A stretch of 64,000 nt of DNA from Impatiens glandulifera (taxonomy: Eukaryota; Streptophyta; Magnoliopsida; Ericales; Balsaminaceae). Both the position numbers and the translations under genes were made by a program. Under the pieces are notes generated by a model, which was given only the letters and a program-made list of their open reading frames with translations, was not told where the DNA came from and ran no database searches. The stretch is taken from the NCBI RefSeq assembly GCF_907164915.1, contig NC_061862.1, forward strand, positions 32,696,628-32,760,627. The letters are read 5' to 3'. Below, piece after piece: positions 1 through 10,654 of this stretch (its first letter is position 1; each line of letters begins with the position of its first letter).

Positions 1-1721
1 TGTTTTGATTCTAGCTCTCTCTCGATTCACACACAGTACAATCAGAAAGAAGCTTCAAGAATGAGTTCAGTAATCAAGATGATTGAGTAGTCTCCCTCTA
101 CAAAATCAGAATGCCTGTTCGTTCGGAAATTAGCTAGGTTGCTCGTGCTTCGTCCGTTGCTCTAAGGATTGGATAAATACTGATCAGGAGCTAACGGTCG
201 AATCTTCAATAAATGATACGTGGCGCTCTTCCATTGGAAAAACTCCATTGTACACAGCAGGTTCTGAGCACAAGGATCGTGGCCGTACCGAACTGGTAGT
301 GCGCCGAATATTTCATCAGAGATGTACCTGCAAAACGGGTAATGTGAGGAAAATTCTCTTACGTGGCATTCCTTGATTGAATGCATATAACTGTTGTACT
401 AATCTTCACAGGAAGGTGGAGCAGAAGTAGGGAACAGCTATAGCACGTGGGTAGGAGAAATGCTAGATTCAAGCGTACTACTTGAATTAGAGCATTAGAC
501 GTATTTCAGTTAGACGGATTTGGAGAAATCAGTCTAATGAAATAAATCAACTCCTTCTAATGAAAAACGTTTATTAGACCGCCTGGTCTAATATAATTAG
601 ACTCGCGTCTAATATCAATAACCATTAGACGGGTACGTCTAACTCCACTGAGTTAGACTACCACGTCTAATTCCGGTTCTACCTCAGACTTATCTAAAGG
701 AGTTAGACCCACGTCTAACATTCACTAATTAGACAACCTGTCTAATTATAATACCCATTAGACGGGTACGTCTAACTCCACTGAGTTAGACTACCACGTC
801 TAATTCCGGTTCTACCTCAGACTTATCTGAAGGAGTTAGACCCACGTCTAACTTTCACTAATTAGACAACCCGTCTAATTATAATAACCATTAGACGGGT
901 ACGTCTAACTCCACTGAGTTAGACTACCACGTATAATTTCGGTTCTACCTCAGACTTATCTAAAGGAGTTAGACCCACGTCTAACTTTCACTAATTAGAC
1001 AACCCGTCTAATTATAATAACCATTAGACGGGTACGTCTAACTCCACTGAGTTAGACTACCACGTCTAATTCCGGTTCTACCTCAGACTTATCTGAAGGA
1101 GTTAGATCCACGTCTATCTTTCAATTAATTAGACAACCCGTCTAATTCCGCGTATTCATTAGACCATCCGTCTAATTCTTTACGTCTATTAGACTTACAC
1201 GTCTAACTCCGATGAGTTAGATTGTACGTCTAATTCTATTAGATTTACGTCTAATTCCTTGTATTCATTAAACTACCCGTCTAATTCTTTACACGTCTAT
1301 TAGACTTACATGTCTAACTCCGATGAGTTAGACTGTACGTCTAATTCCATTAGACTTACGTTTAATTCCGTGTATTCATTAGACTACCCGTCTAATTCTT
1401 TACACGTCTATTAGACTTACACGTCTAACTCCGATGAGTTAGACTGTACGTCTAATTCTATTAGACTTACGTCTAATTCCTTTAGACTATTAGACTGCCC
1501 GTCTAACTCCGTTGAGTTAGACTGTGCGTCTAATTCCATTAGACCAACGTCTAATTTTATGCGAATGGAGATCAAAATCGGTCTAATGGCCCTCATTAGA
1601 TCCAAGTCTAAAGACATGTTTGTCTTAATACACCTGTATCAAAACTCATAAATTATTTCATCATCAAAATATCAGGGGATAAATTATTTCAACACTTAGT
1701 CAAAATAATTTGACCCAACAA
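1..1721 (-). repeat. 3' LTR of element 1, truncated by the window edge
   Basis: Bases 1-1721 match 8345-9961, the inner part of the other LTR. About 387 bases are missing at the window edge. The LTR ends with CCCAACA immediately before the polypurine tract, giving the expected TGTTGGG start on the element strand. Positions 540-1560 are packed with TTAGAC and GTCTAA half-sites. A unit of about 134 bases recurs four times, starting near 623, 757, 891 and 1023. Array differences between the two LTRs are small indels and point changes. Confidence 0.93.
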
Positions 1722-1745
1722 TTTCCCCCTTTTTGATGAAGAAAT
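1722..1745 (-). other. Polypurine tract of element 1
   Basis: On the minus strand a run of A and five G residues (AAAAAGGGGGAAAT) directly precedes the TGTTGGG start of the 3' LTR. This is the usual position and composition of the plus-strand primer of a Copia element. Confidence 0.85.
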
Positions 1746-1984
1746 TGCAAACCTGCATACATATAACACAACATGCATTCATCCAATAAATAAACAAACG
1801 GACAACATGCAAGTAATCATTCAAAAACATCTACGTTAATCACATATAAGTGTTTTTAGAAGAAACACTCAAAACATTGTTCAGTGTAACCATGAAGACA
1901 TTAAAAAATAACTACAAAAAGACATTTAATCATTAGTCTTCTTCTTCTCCCTGGTCATAACTTCTGGACGGGATACACTTCAGC

Positions 1985-2744
1985 CTAAGATGCCTCTAAG
2001 ACAGCAGTTACGAGAGAGTTGGAGTCTTCACTTTTACGTTTCATAGATTTGAGCGTTTCCACCCTTTGAATATAATCTACCACTTTCTGGTAGTTTAGGA
2101 TCTTAGAAGGAAGGGGGAATCTTTTACTAGTTTCATTCAGACGGTGACAGAGAAAGGAACTGAGAGGATCATCAAAGCCAAAGATCTTCTTTCTAGCTAC
2201 AACCATTCTGACAAGATTCCCGAAGAGGAAGCTTGTCCAGTTCACGGGAACACCCCTGGTGATAGCCACCATTATCTGAAAAACCTTCGTACAATACTTG
2301 TAGGAGGTTTCTTTAGATAGAAGAGATTTAGAAATGATATCACTTAGAACATCATATTCGACCTTCAGAAGGTTCTTCTTTCCATGAATATCTACTTCAG
2401 GGGAATCGGAAAAGACTTTTATCATCGAAATCATGAGGTTAGGGTGAGTGGAAGAGAAATCATCAATACCTTCTGTTGGGAGATAGAAAAACTCACCAAA
2501 AGATTCTTCTGTGAGCCATACCATCTGGCCCATTACAACACCATCAATAACACTATCTTGATAGAAGCTAGCGTTTTGGAAGAATTCGTTGACAAGCTGT
2601 TCATTATAGGTTTCATGAGGGGTGAGGAATCTTCTCAGCCCTGAAGCTTTCAGAGAGTCGAAACATCCTTTGCATTCCTGGAGATTCAAGAGTGGAAACA
2701 GATTGAAAGTCCACCTGAATCGATTTTGGTCGGAAGGGCAGCAT
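1985..2744 (-). pseudogene. Accessory ORF of element 1 (plant transposon protein family), one frameshift
   Basis: The frame ending at 1985 gives about 225 codons related to the three accessory ORFs of the 13.7-kb element. Shared features are an N-terminal (V/I)DF(Q/D/E)S motif, a GL..FL segment, LPTEGI.DF, an EYDVL.DII.KSLL block and a PVNWTSFLFGNLVRMV block. The best start is the ATG at 2744, because its frame begins MLPFRPKSIQVDFQS like the paralogues. That frame only joins the main one across a one-base shift near 2659-2663. An upstream in-frame start at 2761 would be TTG and lacks the N-terminal motif. The C-terminus ends in a basic MKRKSED stretch. No catalytic residues are recognised; the family resembles proteins annotated as putative plant transposon protein, and function is unknown. 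Confidence 0.7.
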
Positions 2745-2847
2745 ATTGATTTGATGAGCAAGGGATTGAGAGATTCAAAGGGTTCGATTTCTAAAGAGAG
2801 AAAGAGAGATTTCAGGGATCTTCTAATCTTTTAGAGAGAATGAATCT

Positions 2848-2857
2848 ATTAATACCG
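2848..2857 (-). promoter_or_regulatory. Weak TATA-like box upstream of the element 1 accessory ORF
   Basis: TATTAATAG lies about 105 bases upstream of the ATG at 2744 and is followed by a CT-rich leader. The spacing matches the TATA-to-ATG distances of the paralogous ORFs in the 13.7-kb element. The box itself is not a perfect consensus. Confidence 0.35.
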
Positions 2858-3119
2858 GGGTTTTAATCATGAAGAAGAAAGCTAATGATTACTTCTACCG
2901 TCAAGAATTTCAAAAAAACAGTTCCCAATACACAACATTTAATGTTAGCATCAAATAAAACGTCTAATACTAAATGTACAAGCAAAAGATGTCAGAAATA
3001 TTAGTCATTTCTTGCATATTGAGAGACACGTGTCTTCAATTCTTTTGAGGAATGACTGATTTATTTTTCGGCGGGAAAGATAACTCAAACAGACATCATT
3101 AAAGGACAGGTGTCCTAAA

Positions 3120-3365
3120 TGCCAGAAAATGAAGAGTCTAATTACACCAGTAGTTAGACGTTTTTATTCTTCTTTTCACATTTTCAACTTCTTTTTGAAA
3201 ATCAGTCTATTAGACGTGTGCGTCTAATTATTCTATAACAGCACGTGATACACGCGTGTCTGATTAGAAGTGAGTAGCCTCTTGCTCATGACGTAAAAAC
3301 GTCTAACGTCTATTAGACGTGTTCGTCTAATAGATGCATCCGTCTAATCAAGCAGGTTAAAATAA
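3120..3365. promoter_or_regulatory. Internal cluster of TTAGACG/CGTCTAA motifs between pol and the accessory ORF
   Basis: About ten TTAGAC or GTCTAA half-sites occur here, several as near-palindromes such as TTAGACGTGTGCGTCTAA. They are the same motifs that fill the LTRs but lie in the internal region, 300-600 bases upstream of the accessory ORF start. The remaining bases of the gap 2835-3536 show no other gene-like signal. Confidence 0.5.
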
Positions 3366-3506
3366 CCAAGACAATGATTTCATATAGAGATGAAATTGCT
3401 TAAGGGAAATGTTTGTCTAAGTAGCTGTGTTTCTCAGACTCTGAATCCTTAGGACGAATTAGAACCTCCGTCTTTCATATCTGTTCAGTTTCATTTTGAA
3501 CAATAC

Positions 3507-3520
3507 GTTCCCCCTCAATT
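3507..3520 (-). other. Second PPT-like purine tract just after pol
   Basis: Immediately after the pol stop the minus strand reads TTGAGGGGGAACG. This looks like a Copia polypurine tract, yet the LTR lies 1.8 kb further on, beyond the accessory ORF. It may be a relic or an auxiliary PPT. Confidence 0.4.
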
Positions 3521-3536
3521 TATGCACATAATTACG

Positions 3537-6500
3537 TTAATCAAGATCAACAAAACCTAGCATGTTTCTAAAATGAGAAAACATAGCTTCAGGAAGAGGT
3601 TTCGTGAAAATGTCTGCAGTTTGTTGATCTGTAGGAACATGTTCAAGACGGATTTGTTTCTGATTGACGTGTTCTCGGATGAAATGATGCCTGATTTCAA
3701 TATGCTTTTTCCGAGAATGCAGAACAAGATTATAGGATATTGCGATGGCACTTGTGTTGTCGCAGAAAATTGGAGATTCATCAGCCTCAATCCCATAGTC
3801 TTTAAGCTGTTGCTGAATCCACAGAACTTGAGAGCAGCAACTATTAGCTGCAAGATACTCTGCTTCAGCTGTAGAGGTTGCCACAGAAGTCTGCATCTTG
3901 CTGAACCATGTGATTAGACGATTTCCAAGGAACTGGCAAGTTCCACTTGTGCTTTTTCTATCAATTTTGCATCCTGCATAATCTGCATCTAAGAAGCTAA
4001 TTAAATTGAAACTGAAATCCTTCGGATACCACAGTTCCACATTTTGAGTTCCCTTCAAATATTTAAGAATACGTTTAGCAGCAGTGAAATGAGAGAGTTT
4101 AGGATCAGCCTGAAATCTGCCACAGACACCAACAGCAAATTGAATGTCTGGCCTGCTGGTAGTTACATATAGTAAGGAACCGATGAGTCCTCTATATGCT
4201 ATAACATCTACACTTTGGCCACCTTCATCTTTTTCCAATTTGACTGAGGAGCTCATAGGAGTAGCTTCTGTAGAACAATTCTTCAAACCAAATTTATTTA
4301 GCAATTCTTTAGTATATTTGGCTTGGTTGATGAGGGTTCCGTTTTCCAGCTGACGGATCTGAAGCCCAAGGAAGAATGTAAGTTCTCCCATCATGCTCAT
4401 TTCAAACATATCCTACATCAGCTTGGCAAATTTCTCACATAGTTTGGGGTTAGTTGACCCAAAGATAATGTCATCAACATATATCTGAACAAGTAGTATA
4501 TGGGAGTCTTTAGCAAATCTGAACAGGGTTTTATCTACTGTTCCAACAACAAAATCATGATCAAATAAGAAATTGGTTAGAGTGTCATACCAAGCTCTAG
4601 GAGCTTGTTTTAGACCATACAATACTTTGTTAAGTCTACAAAAATGATCAGGTAAAACATGATCTACGAAACCAGGGGGCTTCTCAACATATATTTCCTC
4701 ACTTAATTTTCCATTTAAAAACGCACTTTTTACATCCATTTGAAAGTCTTTGAAATTCTTAAATGATGCATATGCTAGAAAGATTCTAATTGCCTCTAGT
4801 CTTGCAACCGGTGCAAAGGACTCATCAAAATCAATACCTTCCTCTTGTCTATATCCTTGAGCAACTAAACGAGCTTTGTTTCTAATGACTAAACCATCTT
4901 CACTAATATTGTTTCTAAAGACCCATCTTGTTCCTATAACTGACTTATCAGTTAGTCTAGGAGTAAGATACCACACTTTATTTCTATCAAATTGGTTTAA
5001 CTCCTCTTGCATAGCATTGATCCAATCTAGATCAACTATAGCTTCACCAATTTTCTTTGGTTCAATTTGAGAAATAAATGCAGAGTTGGCCATTTCATCC
5101 ATCAACTGACGTCTTGTCCTTCGAGGAGAAAAAGGGTTACCAATTATCAGTTCCGGTGTATGATTTCTGTTCCATCTGAAGTTGGAACCAAGAGGATTGG
5201 TCATCTGAACCGGTGACACCGCGACATCCAAACTTTCAACTTCTTGTTAAATAGGAGTTTGTACGTCTGGTTGAACTTCAACCGGATCAGCCACAGGATC
5301 AGATAGAGCCATGCGTTTGTCCAAAGTTTCTTCTTCTTCACATACAGACTCAAGACTAGCCGCTTTCAGTCTGTCAGCAAGATCAATGGGTTCTTTGGAT
5401 TTGCTCTCAACAGGCTCATCAAAGATTGCATGAAGGGATTCTTCAACAGTCTGAGTTCTTTTGTTGTATACTCTGTAAGCCTTGCTTACTGATGAGTATC
5501 CCAACATAAATCCCTCATCTGCTTTAGCATCAAAAGCAGTTAAATAAACCTTTCCATTGTTATGGATAAAACATTTATATCCAAATATCTTAAAATAAGA
5601 AACTGTGGGAATTCTCCCATAATACAATTCATAGGGATTTTTATCAAAACGTTTGTTAATAATTGACCTGTTTTGAGTATAACAAGCAGTACTAATGGCT
5701 TCCGCCCAGAACCTCTAAGGAACATCTGATTCAACAAGCATAGATCTCGCTGCTTCTTTCAGAGTTCTCACTCTTCTCTCAGCAATGCCGTTTTGCTGTG
5801 GAGTTCTAGCACTAGACAACTCGTACCTAATTCCATTTTCCTCAAGATAAGATGATAGAAATCTGTTAGTGAATTCAGTTCCTTGATCACTTCTAATACA
5901 TGAGATATTTAGAGATTTCTGATTCTGAATGTCTCTAAATATTCTGATCAAATTTTCAGCAGTTTTATCTTTTGATGGCAAAAATGCAACCCACGTAAAA
6001 CGTGAAAAATCATCAATAACAATTAAGGCAAATCTCATTCCTCCTACACTTTTTACAAGAATTGTACCAAAAAGATCCATATGTAAAAGTTCTAGGATAC
6101 GACTGGATTGTGATTTTCCTTTGCTTTTGAACGATGATCTTCCCTGTTTGCCTAATTGGCAAGCAGTGCAAATCTTGTCCTTTGAAAACTGAAGGTTAGG
6201 TAAACCAATAACTAAATTGTTTAAACAAATGTTGTTGATGGTTTTAAAATTCAAGTTGTTCAAACGTTTATGTCATAACCATTTCTGATCATTTTTGGCA
6301 ATCATGCACATATGATCAGCTATTTCTTTTTGCCAATTCATTTTATATGAGTTTCCTACTCTTATTCCAGTTAATAAGATGTTTCCCTCTTGGTCTTTAA
6401 CTAAACATTCATGAGTTTGAAAATCTACTGACAAACCATTATCACATAGTTGACTGATATTGATTAAGTTATAACACAAGTTGTCAACTAACAGCACATC

Positions 6501-6670
6501 ATTAATGGTCAGTTTACTATGGATAATCTTACCCTTACTCATGGTCTTACCCTTCTTGTTGTCACCAAATGTGATCTTAGGTCCAGAGCAGTCTGATATA
6601 TCAGTGAGAAGCCGTTTGTTTCCAGTCATATGCCTAGAACATCCGCTATCAAGATACCATACAGATTCCT
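3537..6670 (-). pseudogene. pol of element 1 (protease, integrase, RT, RNase H), interrupted
   Basis: The order is protease (DSGCSRHMTG near 6640), GAG-pre-integrase and integrase core (HMDLFG, IDDFSRFTWVAF, IRSDQGTEF, TPQQNGIAERR) at 6263-5715, then RT ([21 protein letters not shown]) and RNase H ([26 protein letters not shown]) to 3537. All segments from 6629 to 3537 are in one frame and are separated only by single stops at about 6273 (TGA), 5715 (TAG), 5247 (TAA) and 4413 (TAG). The TGA replaces the conserved Trp of the LWHKRL motif. The C-terminal 290 codons are open. It is a recently decayed polyprotein, not a functional gene. Confidence 0.9.
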
Positions 6671-6799
6671 CTAGTCCTTCATTTATTTGTACCTACATAA
6701 ATAAATATTTACAATCTTTTGGTACCCACCTTCAATTGGGTCCTCGATCAATCAGTCCCTTAGGAATCCATATTTGGGTTATTTTGATGGATTTCCCAT

Positions 6800-7908
6800 T
6801 GTGTTGTGATTAGTGCATAGGTTTTTGACTTAGCAGATGACTTCCTGCTAGCCATTGATCCTTTGACTTTTGAAGAAGGTTTTCTTTTAAAATTCCTTGA
6901 CATTGAGTTAGGTTTTAAATTACCAGACTTATTAGCTTTTTCAAGCTTATTCTTAAGTCAGCTAACAGTTGGTGGAACATAAACTATTTCATTTTTAAAA
7001 GCAACTTCTTCATGAATAGGATCAGATTCAATGTCAGTCATACTTCCTTTGACAAAACTTATTGGCTTAAGTTTGTAATTTGGCTTTGACTTTTTGCAGG
7101 ACAGGTTAGGATCATTGTTATCAAATCCCAATCCGGATCTAGATCCAACAGGTTTCAACATGCTGATCTGATATTTGACAGCATCACCAGACCTTGTCCA
7201 TGCACTGACTATGTAGTTCAGTCTCTTGTTTTCAGAAGAAAGAGTTTGAATCTGTTCCTTGAGCATTTCATTCTCAGATGAGATCTCAGTTGAGTTTTCA
7301 TCAAAAACATTTGATTCGGATTCTTTCTTTGAAAGGGGAACAGTTGATTCATATTTGACTTTCATTTCATAAAAAGAGTCAGCTAACTTTTTGTACTCAA
7401 TAGCCATTTCATTAAGTGCATTAGATAGCTCCTCGTTTGTAAATTCTGGTTCAAAGATATCATTTACCTTAGGTTGGTCATCAGCCAATAGGCATGTTAC
7501 AGCTTCATTCTCTTTTTCGGTGGGAGATTCCTCAGTATCACTGTCAGCCCATCTGGATTTGTTCTAACTACACATGAATGCGTTCTGGTTGTTCTATTAT
7601 TGAGGGCTCACTCCATGGATCTGGCTGAGCTTATCCCATATTTCTTTTGCATTGGAACATGACTTAATCTCACAGAACATCTTTGTGTTGAGAGACTGGA
7701 ACAGGATGTTCTTAGCAACATTATCCAGGTTGTTTGTCACCTTATCTTCAGTGGTCCACTCACTTCTTGGCTTTGAGATCTTTATGGGACCATCGGTGAT
7801 GACACTCCACATATCATAGTCAATAGCAGCCAAGTGAGCTTGCATTCTTACCATCCACACATCATAGTTGTCCTTTGACAGAAGAGGGATTTCATTGATG
7901 CAAGACAT
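6800..7908 (-). pseudogene. gag of element 1, internally deleted
   Basis: The N-terminal part begins MSCINEIPLLSKDNYDVW at 7908 and matches Copia gag (UBN2/DUF4219 type) through NAKEIWDKL. It then stops at 7597. The same frame resumes at NKSRWADSDTEE and the coiled segment ending at 6958. Compared with the gag of the 13.7-kb element, more than 200 residues are missing at this point, including the capsid core and CCHC zinc knuckle. The lost region was removed by a deletion, since flanking segments abut within about 110 bases and stay in frame. Confidence 0.8.
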
Positions 7909-7943
7909 ACTTTGGGAACTTGATGCTTGAGAATAGAAACAAG

Positions 7944-7955
7944 GCTCTGATACCA
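7944..7955 (-). other. Primer binding site of element 1 (initiator-Met tRNA)
   Basis: On the minus strand TGGTATCAGAGC, complementary to the 3' end of plant initiator tRNA-Met, begins two bases after the LTR end (ATCA). This fixes the orientation of the element and the inner LTR border. Confidence 0.93.
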
Positions 7956-7957
7956 AT

Positions 7958-9961
7958 TGATAGGATCGGCTTTATCGTTAGAGACGGGGGTCTAGCTAAG
8001 GATGAAGGCTTATGAAAACGGTTTGAAAGAAATCTTGTTAGAGATTTAATTCACTTTCTATTCTACGCAAACTTGTGTAAACACTTGAAACAGATTCAAG
8101 GCGGAATTGTTTACTTGGGTTTGAAACACAAGACGAAATATGAAAAGATGACAGAAAATGAAGAACATAGCAATTTGTTTATGTATGTTCGGAGAAACTC
8201 TCCTACGTCACCCCTTCTTCCAACCACCGGAAGGATTCACTATATGATGAGAATCAAATACAGTTTACACACACTTAGCTCACTATTGAACAAAACACTT
8301 TTTGTTCAATTACAAGAAGATGAAGAATATCACTCAGCTAATGGTGTTTTGATTCTAGCTCTCTCTCTCTCTCTCTCGATTCACACACAGTACAATCAGA
8401 AAGAAGCTTCAAGAATGAGTTCAGTAAGCAAGATGATTGAGTAGTCTCTCTCTACAAAATCAGAATGCTTGTTCGTTCGGAAATTAGCTAGGTTGCTCGT
8501 GCTTCGTCCGTTGCTCTAAGGATTGGATAAATACTGATCAGGAGATAACGGTCGAATCTTCAAGAATGATACGTGGCGCTCTTCCATTGGAAAGCCTCCA
8601 TTGTACACAGCAGGTCATGAGCACAAGGATCGTGGCCGTACCGAACTGGTAGTGCGCCGAATATTCCATCAGAGATGTACCTGCAAAACGGGTAATGTGA
8701 GGAAAATTCTCTTACGTGGCATTCCTTGATTGGATGCATATAGCTGTTGTACTAATCTTCACATGAAGGTGGAGCAGAAGTAGGGAACAACTATAGCACG
8801 TGGGTAGGAGAAATGCTAGATTAAAGCGTACTGCTTGAATAAGAGCATTAGACGTATTTCAGTTAGACAGATTTGGAGAAATCAGTCTAATGAAATAAGT
8901 CAACTCCTTCTAATGAAAAACGTCTATTAGACCACCTGGTCTAATATAATTAGACTCGCGTCTAATATCAAAAACAATTAGACGGGTACGTCTAACTCCA
9001 CTAAGTTAGACTACCACGTCTAATTCCGGTTCTACCTCAGACTTATCTGAAGGAGTTAGACCCACGTCTAACTTTCACTAATTAGACACCCGTCTAATTA
9101 TAATAACCATTAGACGGGTACGTCTAACTCCACTAAGTTAGACTACCACGTCTAATTCCGGTTCTACCTCAGACTTATCTGAAGGAATTAGACCCACGTC
9201 TAACTTTCACTAATTAGACAACCCGTCTAATTATAATAACCATTAGACGGGTACGTCTAACTCCACTGAGTTAGACTACCACGTCTAATTCCGGTTCTAC
9301 CTCAGAATTATCTTAAGGAGTTAGACCCACGTCTAACTTTCACTAATTAGACAACCCGTCTAATTATAATAACCATTAGACGGGTACGTCTAACTCCACT
9401 AAGTTAGACTACCATGTCTAATTCCGTTTCTACCTCAAACTTATCTGAAGAAGTTAGACCCACGTCTAACTTTCAATTAATTAGACAACCCGTCTCATTC
9501 CGCGTATTCATTAGACCATCCGTCTAATTCTTTACGTCTGTTAGACTTACACGTCTAACTACGATGAGTTAGACTGTACGTCTAATTCTATTAGACTTAC
9601 GTCTAATTCCGTGTATTCATTAGACTACCCGTCTAATTCTTTACACGTCTATTAGACTTACACGTATAACTCCGATGAGTTAGACTGTACGTCTAATTCT
9701 ATTAGACTTACGTCTAATTCCTTTAGACTATTAGAATGTCCGTCTAACTCCGTTGAGTTAGACTGTGCGTCTAATTCCATTAGACTAGCGTATAATTTTA
9801 TGCGAATGGAGATCAAAATCGGTCTAATGGCCCTCATTAGATCCAAGTCTAAAGACATGTTTGTCTTAATACACCTATATCAAAACTTATAAATTATTTC
9901 ATCATCAAAATATCAGGGGATAAATTATATCAACACTTAGTCAAAATAATTTGACCCAACA
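7958..9961 (-). repeat. 5' LTR of element 1 with TTAGAC palindrome array
   Basis: This 2,004-bp LTR runs from TGATAGG to CCCAACA on the plus strand. It contains four copies of a unit of about 132 bases (near 8978, 9109, 9241, 9374). The wider array 8845-9840 has dozens of TTAGAC and GTCTAA half-sites in inverted pairs. A possible TATA element (GTATTTATCC on the minus strand) lies near 8527-8537, which would place the array upstream in U3. A CT-dinucleotide run sits near 8360-8380. Confidence 0.93.
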
Positions 9962-10169
9962 TCATGATATAAAAATTAATTATCGCACCTGTTTTACAGC
10001 CATATTAGATGTGACACGCTTTCTATTGAGACAATGATTACTTTTTCAAGGACATGATGAGTTAAGTAGTTCATTAAATAAAGGTAAATTTCCTTAATTT
10101 ATTGATTGGTTCAGTCAACGAAACAAATAAATTTTTAAATATGTAAAAACAAAATGTTTCCAATAAGAT

Positions 10170-10452
10170 GAATTTTCCAAGAATTAAAATTTTTTTATTA
10201 CAGGCTTGTGCTTTACAAAAACCTTCGCAATTAACCCACATCCAACACTTAGAATTTTTTTGGGTTTTTTGGGAAGGTAAAAACCGAAAGTTTTTTGTAG
10301 AACTTTCGGTAATAATGAATAAACCCGAAGGTTTTACACCCCTCTCGGAATCTATTTTAATCCCGAAGGATTTGTTCCTCTCGGGAGTATTTAGGAGATG
10401 TTTACAAAACCTTCGGGAAAAACCGTCGGTAAAGGTCCTTTTTTTACCAGTG
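10170..10452 (-). mobile_element. CACTA-type DNA transposon terminal fragment
   Basis: On the minus strand the segment starts CACTGGTAAAAAAAGG, a CACTA-superfamily-like terminus. It is followed by repeated subterminal motifs such as ACCGACGG, CCCGAAGG and CCGAAAG in both orientations, including the inverted pair ACCGAAAGTT/AACTTTCGGT. Only one end is visible. No transposase reading frame is present, so it is a fragment or one end of a non-autonomous copy. Confidence 0.65.
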
Positions 10453-10563
10453 AATTATATTGGTTATAATAAATGATATTGATTATAAAATTAATAAAAG
10501 TATAACTAATTTAGCTCTCCAATATTATTTATATGTTCACCCCTTTCTATAACAATGTATAAA

Positions 10564-10654
10564 TATAAATATTGAATGTTTGAAAAGTAATGATAGGGGG
10601 AGTGAAGATATAAATATTGAATGTTTGAAAATTAATGATAGGAGGAGTGAAAGA
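10564..10654. repeat. Tandem duplication of a 45-bp unit
   Basis: Two adjacent copies of a unit beginning TATAAATATTGAATGTTTG and ending near GGAGTGAA differ at only a few positions. The second copy overlaps the outer end of the long inverted repeat that follows. Confidence 0.75.

Larger units (their letters stand above)
1..9961 (-). mobile_element. Ty1/Copia retrotransposon, Sirevirus-like, non-autonomous (element 1)
   Basis: Read on the minus strand the order is 5' LTR, primer binding site, gag, protease, integrase, reverse transcriptase, RNase H, an accessory ORF, polypurine tract and 3' LTR. Integrase lying before reverse transcriptase is the Copia order. The pol wording around the YVDDIIFGS and MSMMGEL motifs resembles the SIRE/Maximus (Sirevirus) lineage, which often has an extra ORF after pol; that lineage call is from memory and is an inference. 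The left end lies outside the window, so the target duplication cannot be tested. Gag has lost its middle, including the zinc knuckle, and pol carries several stops, so the copy cannot be autonomous. Confidence 0.93.

Noticed and set aside
623..1130. Regularly spaced repeats resembling a CRISPR array
   Set aside because: The repeats are imperfect inverted half-sites with a tandem unit of about 134 bases inside an LTR of a plant retrotransposon, with no cas genes.
1417..1617. Minus-strand ORF of 66 codons, and its twin at 9658-9858
   Set aside because: Translation of the LTR palindrome array (repeated ELD and QSNS). It has no start context or domain, and changes with the repeat units, so it is a shadow of the repeat.
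7958..8450. 123-codon plus-strand ORF at 8073-8444 in the LTR
   Set aside because: It lies in the LTR opposite the transcribed strand and contains a CT-repeat-derived stretch; no family resemblance.
10168..10476. 102-codon plus-strand ORF
   Set aside because: It reads through the CACTA subterminal repeats; the composition follows the repeats and no protein similarity was recognised.
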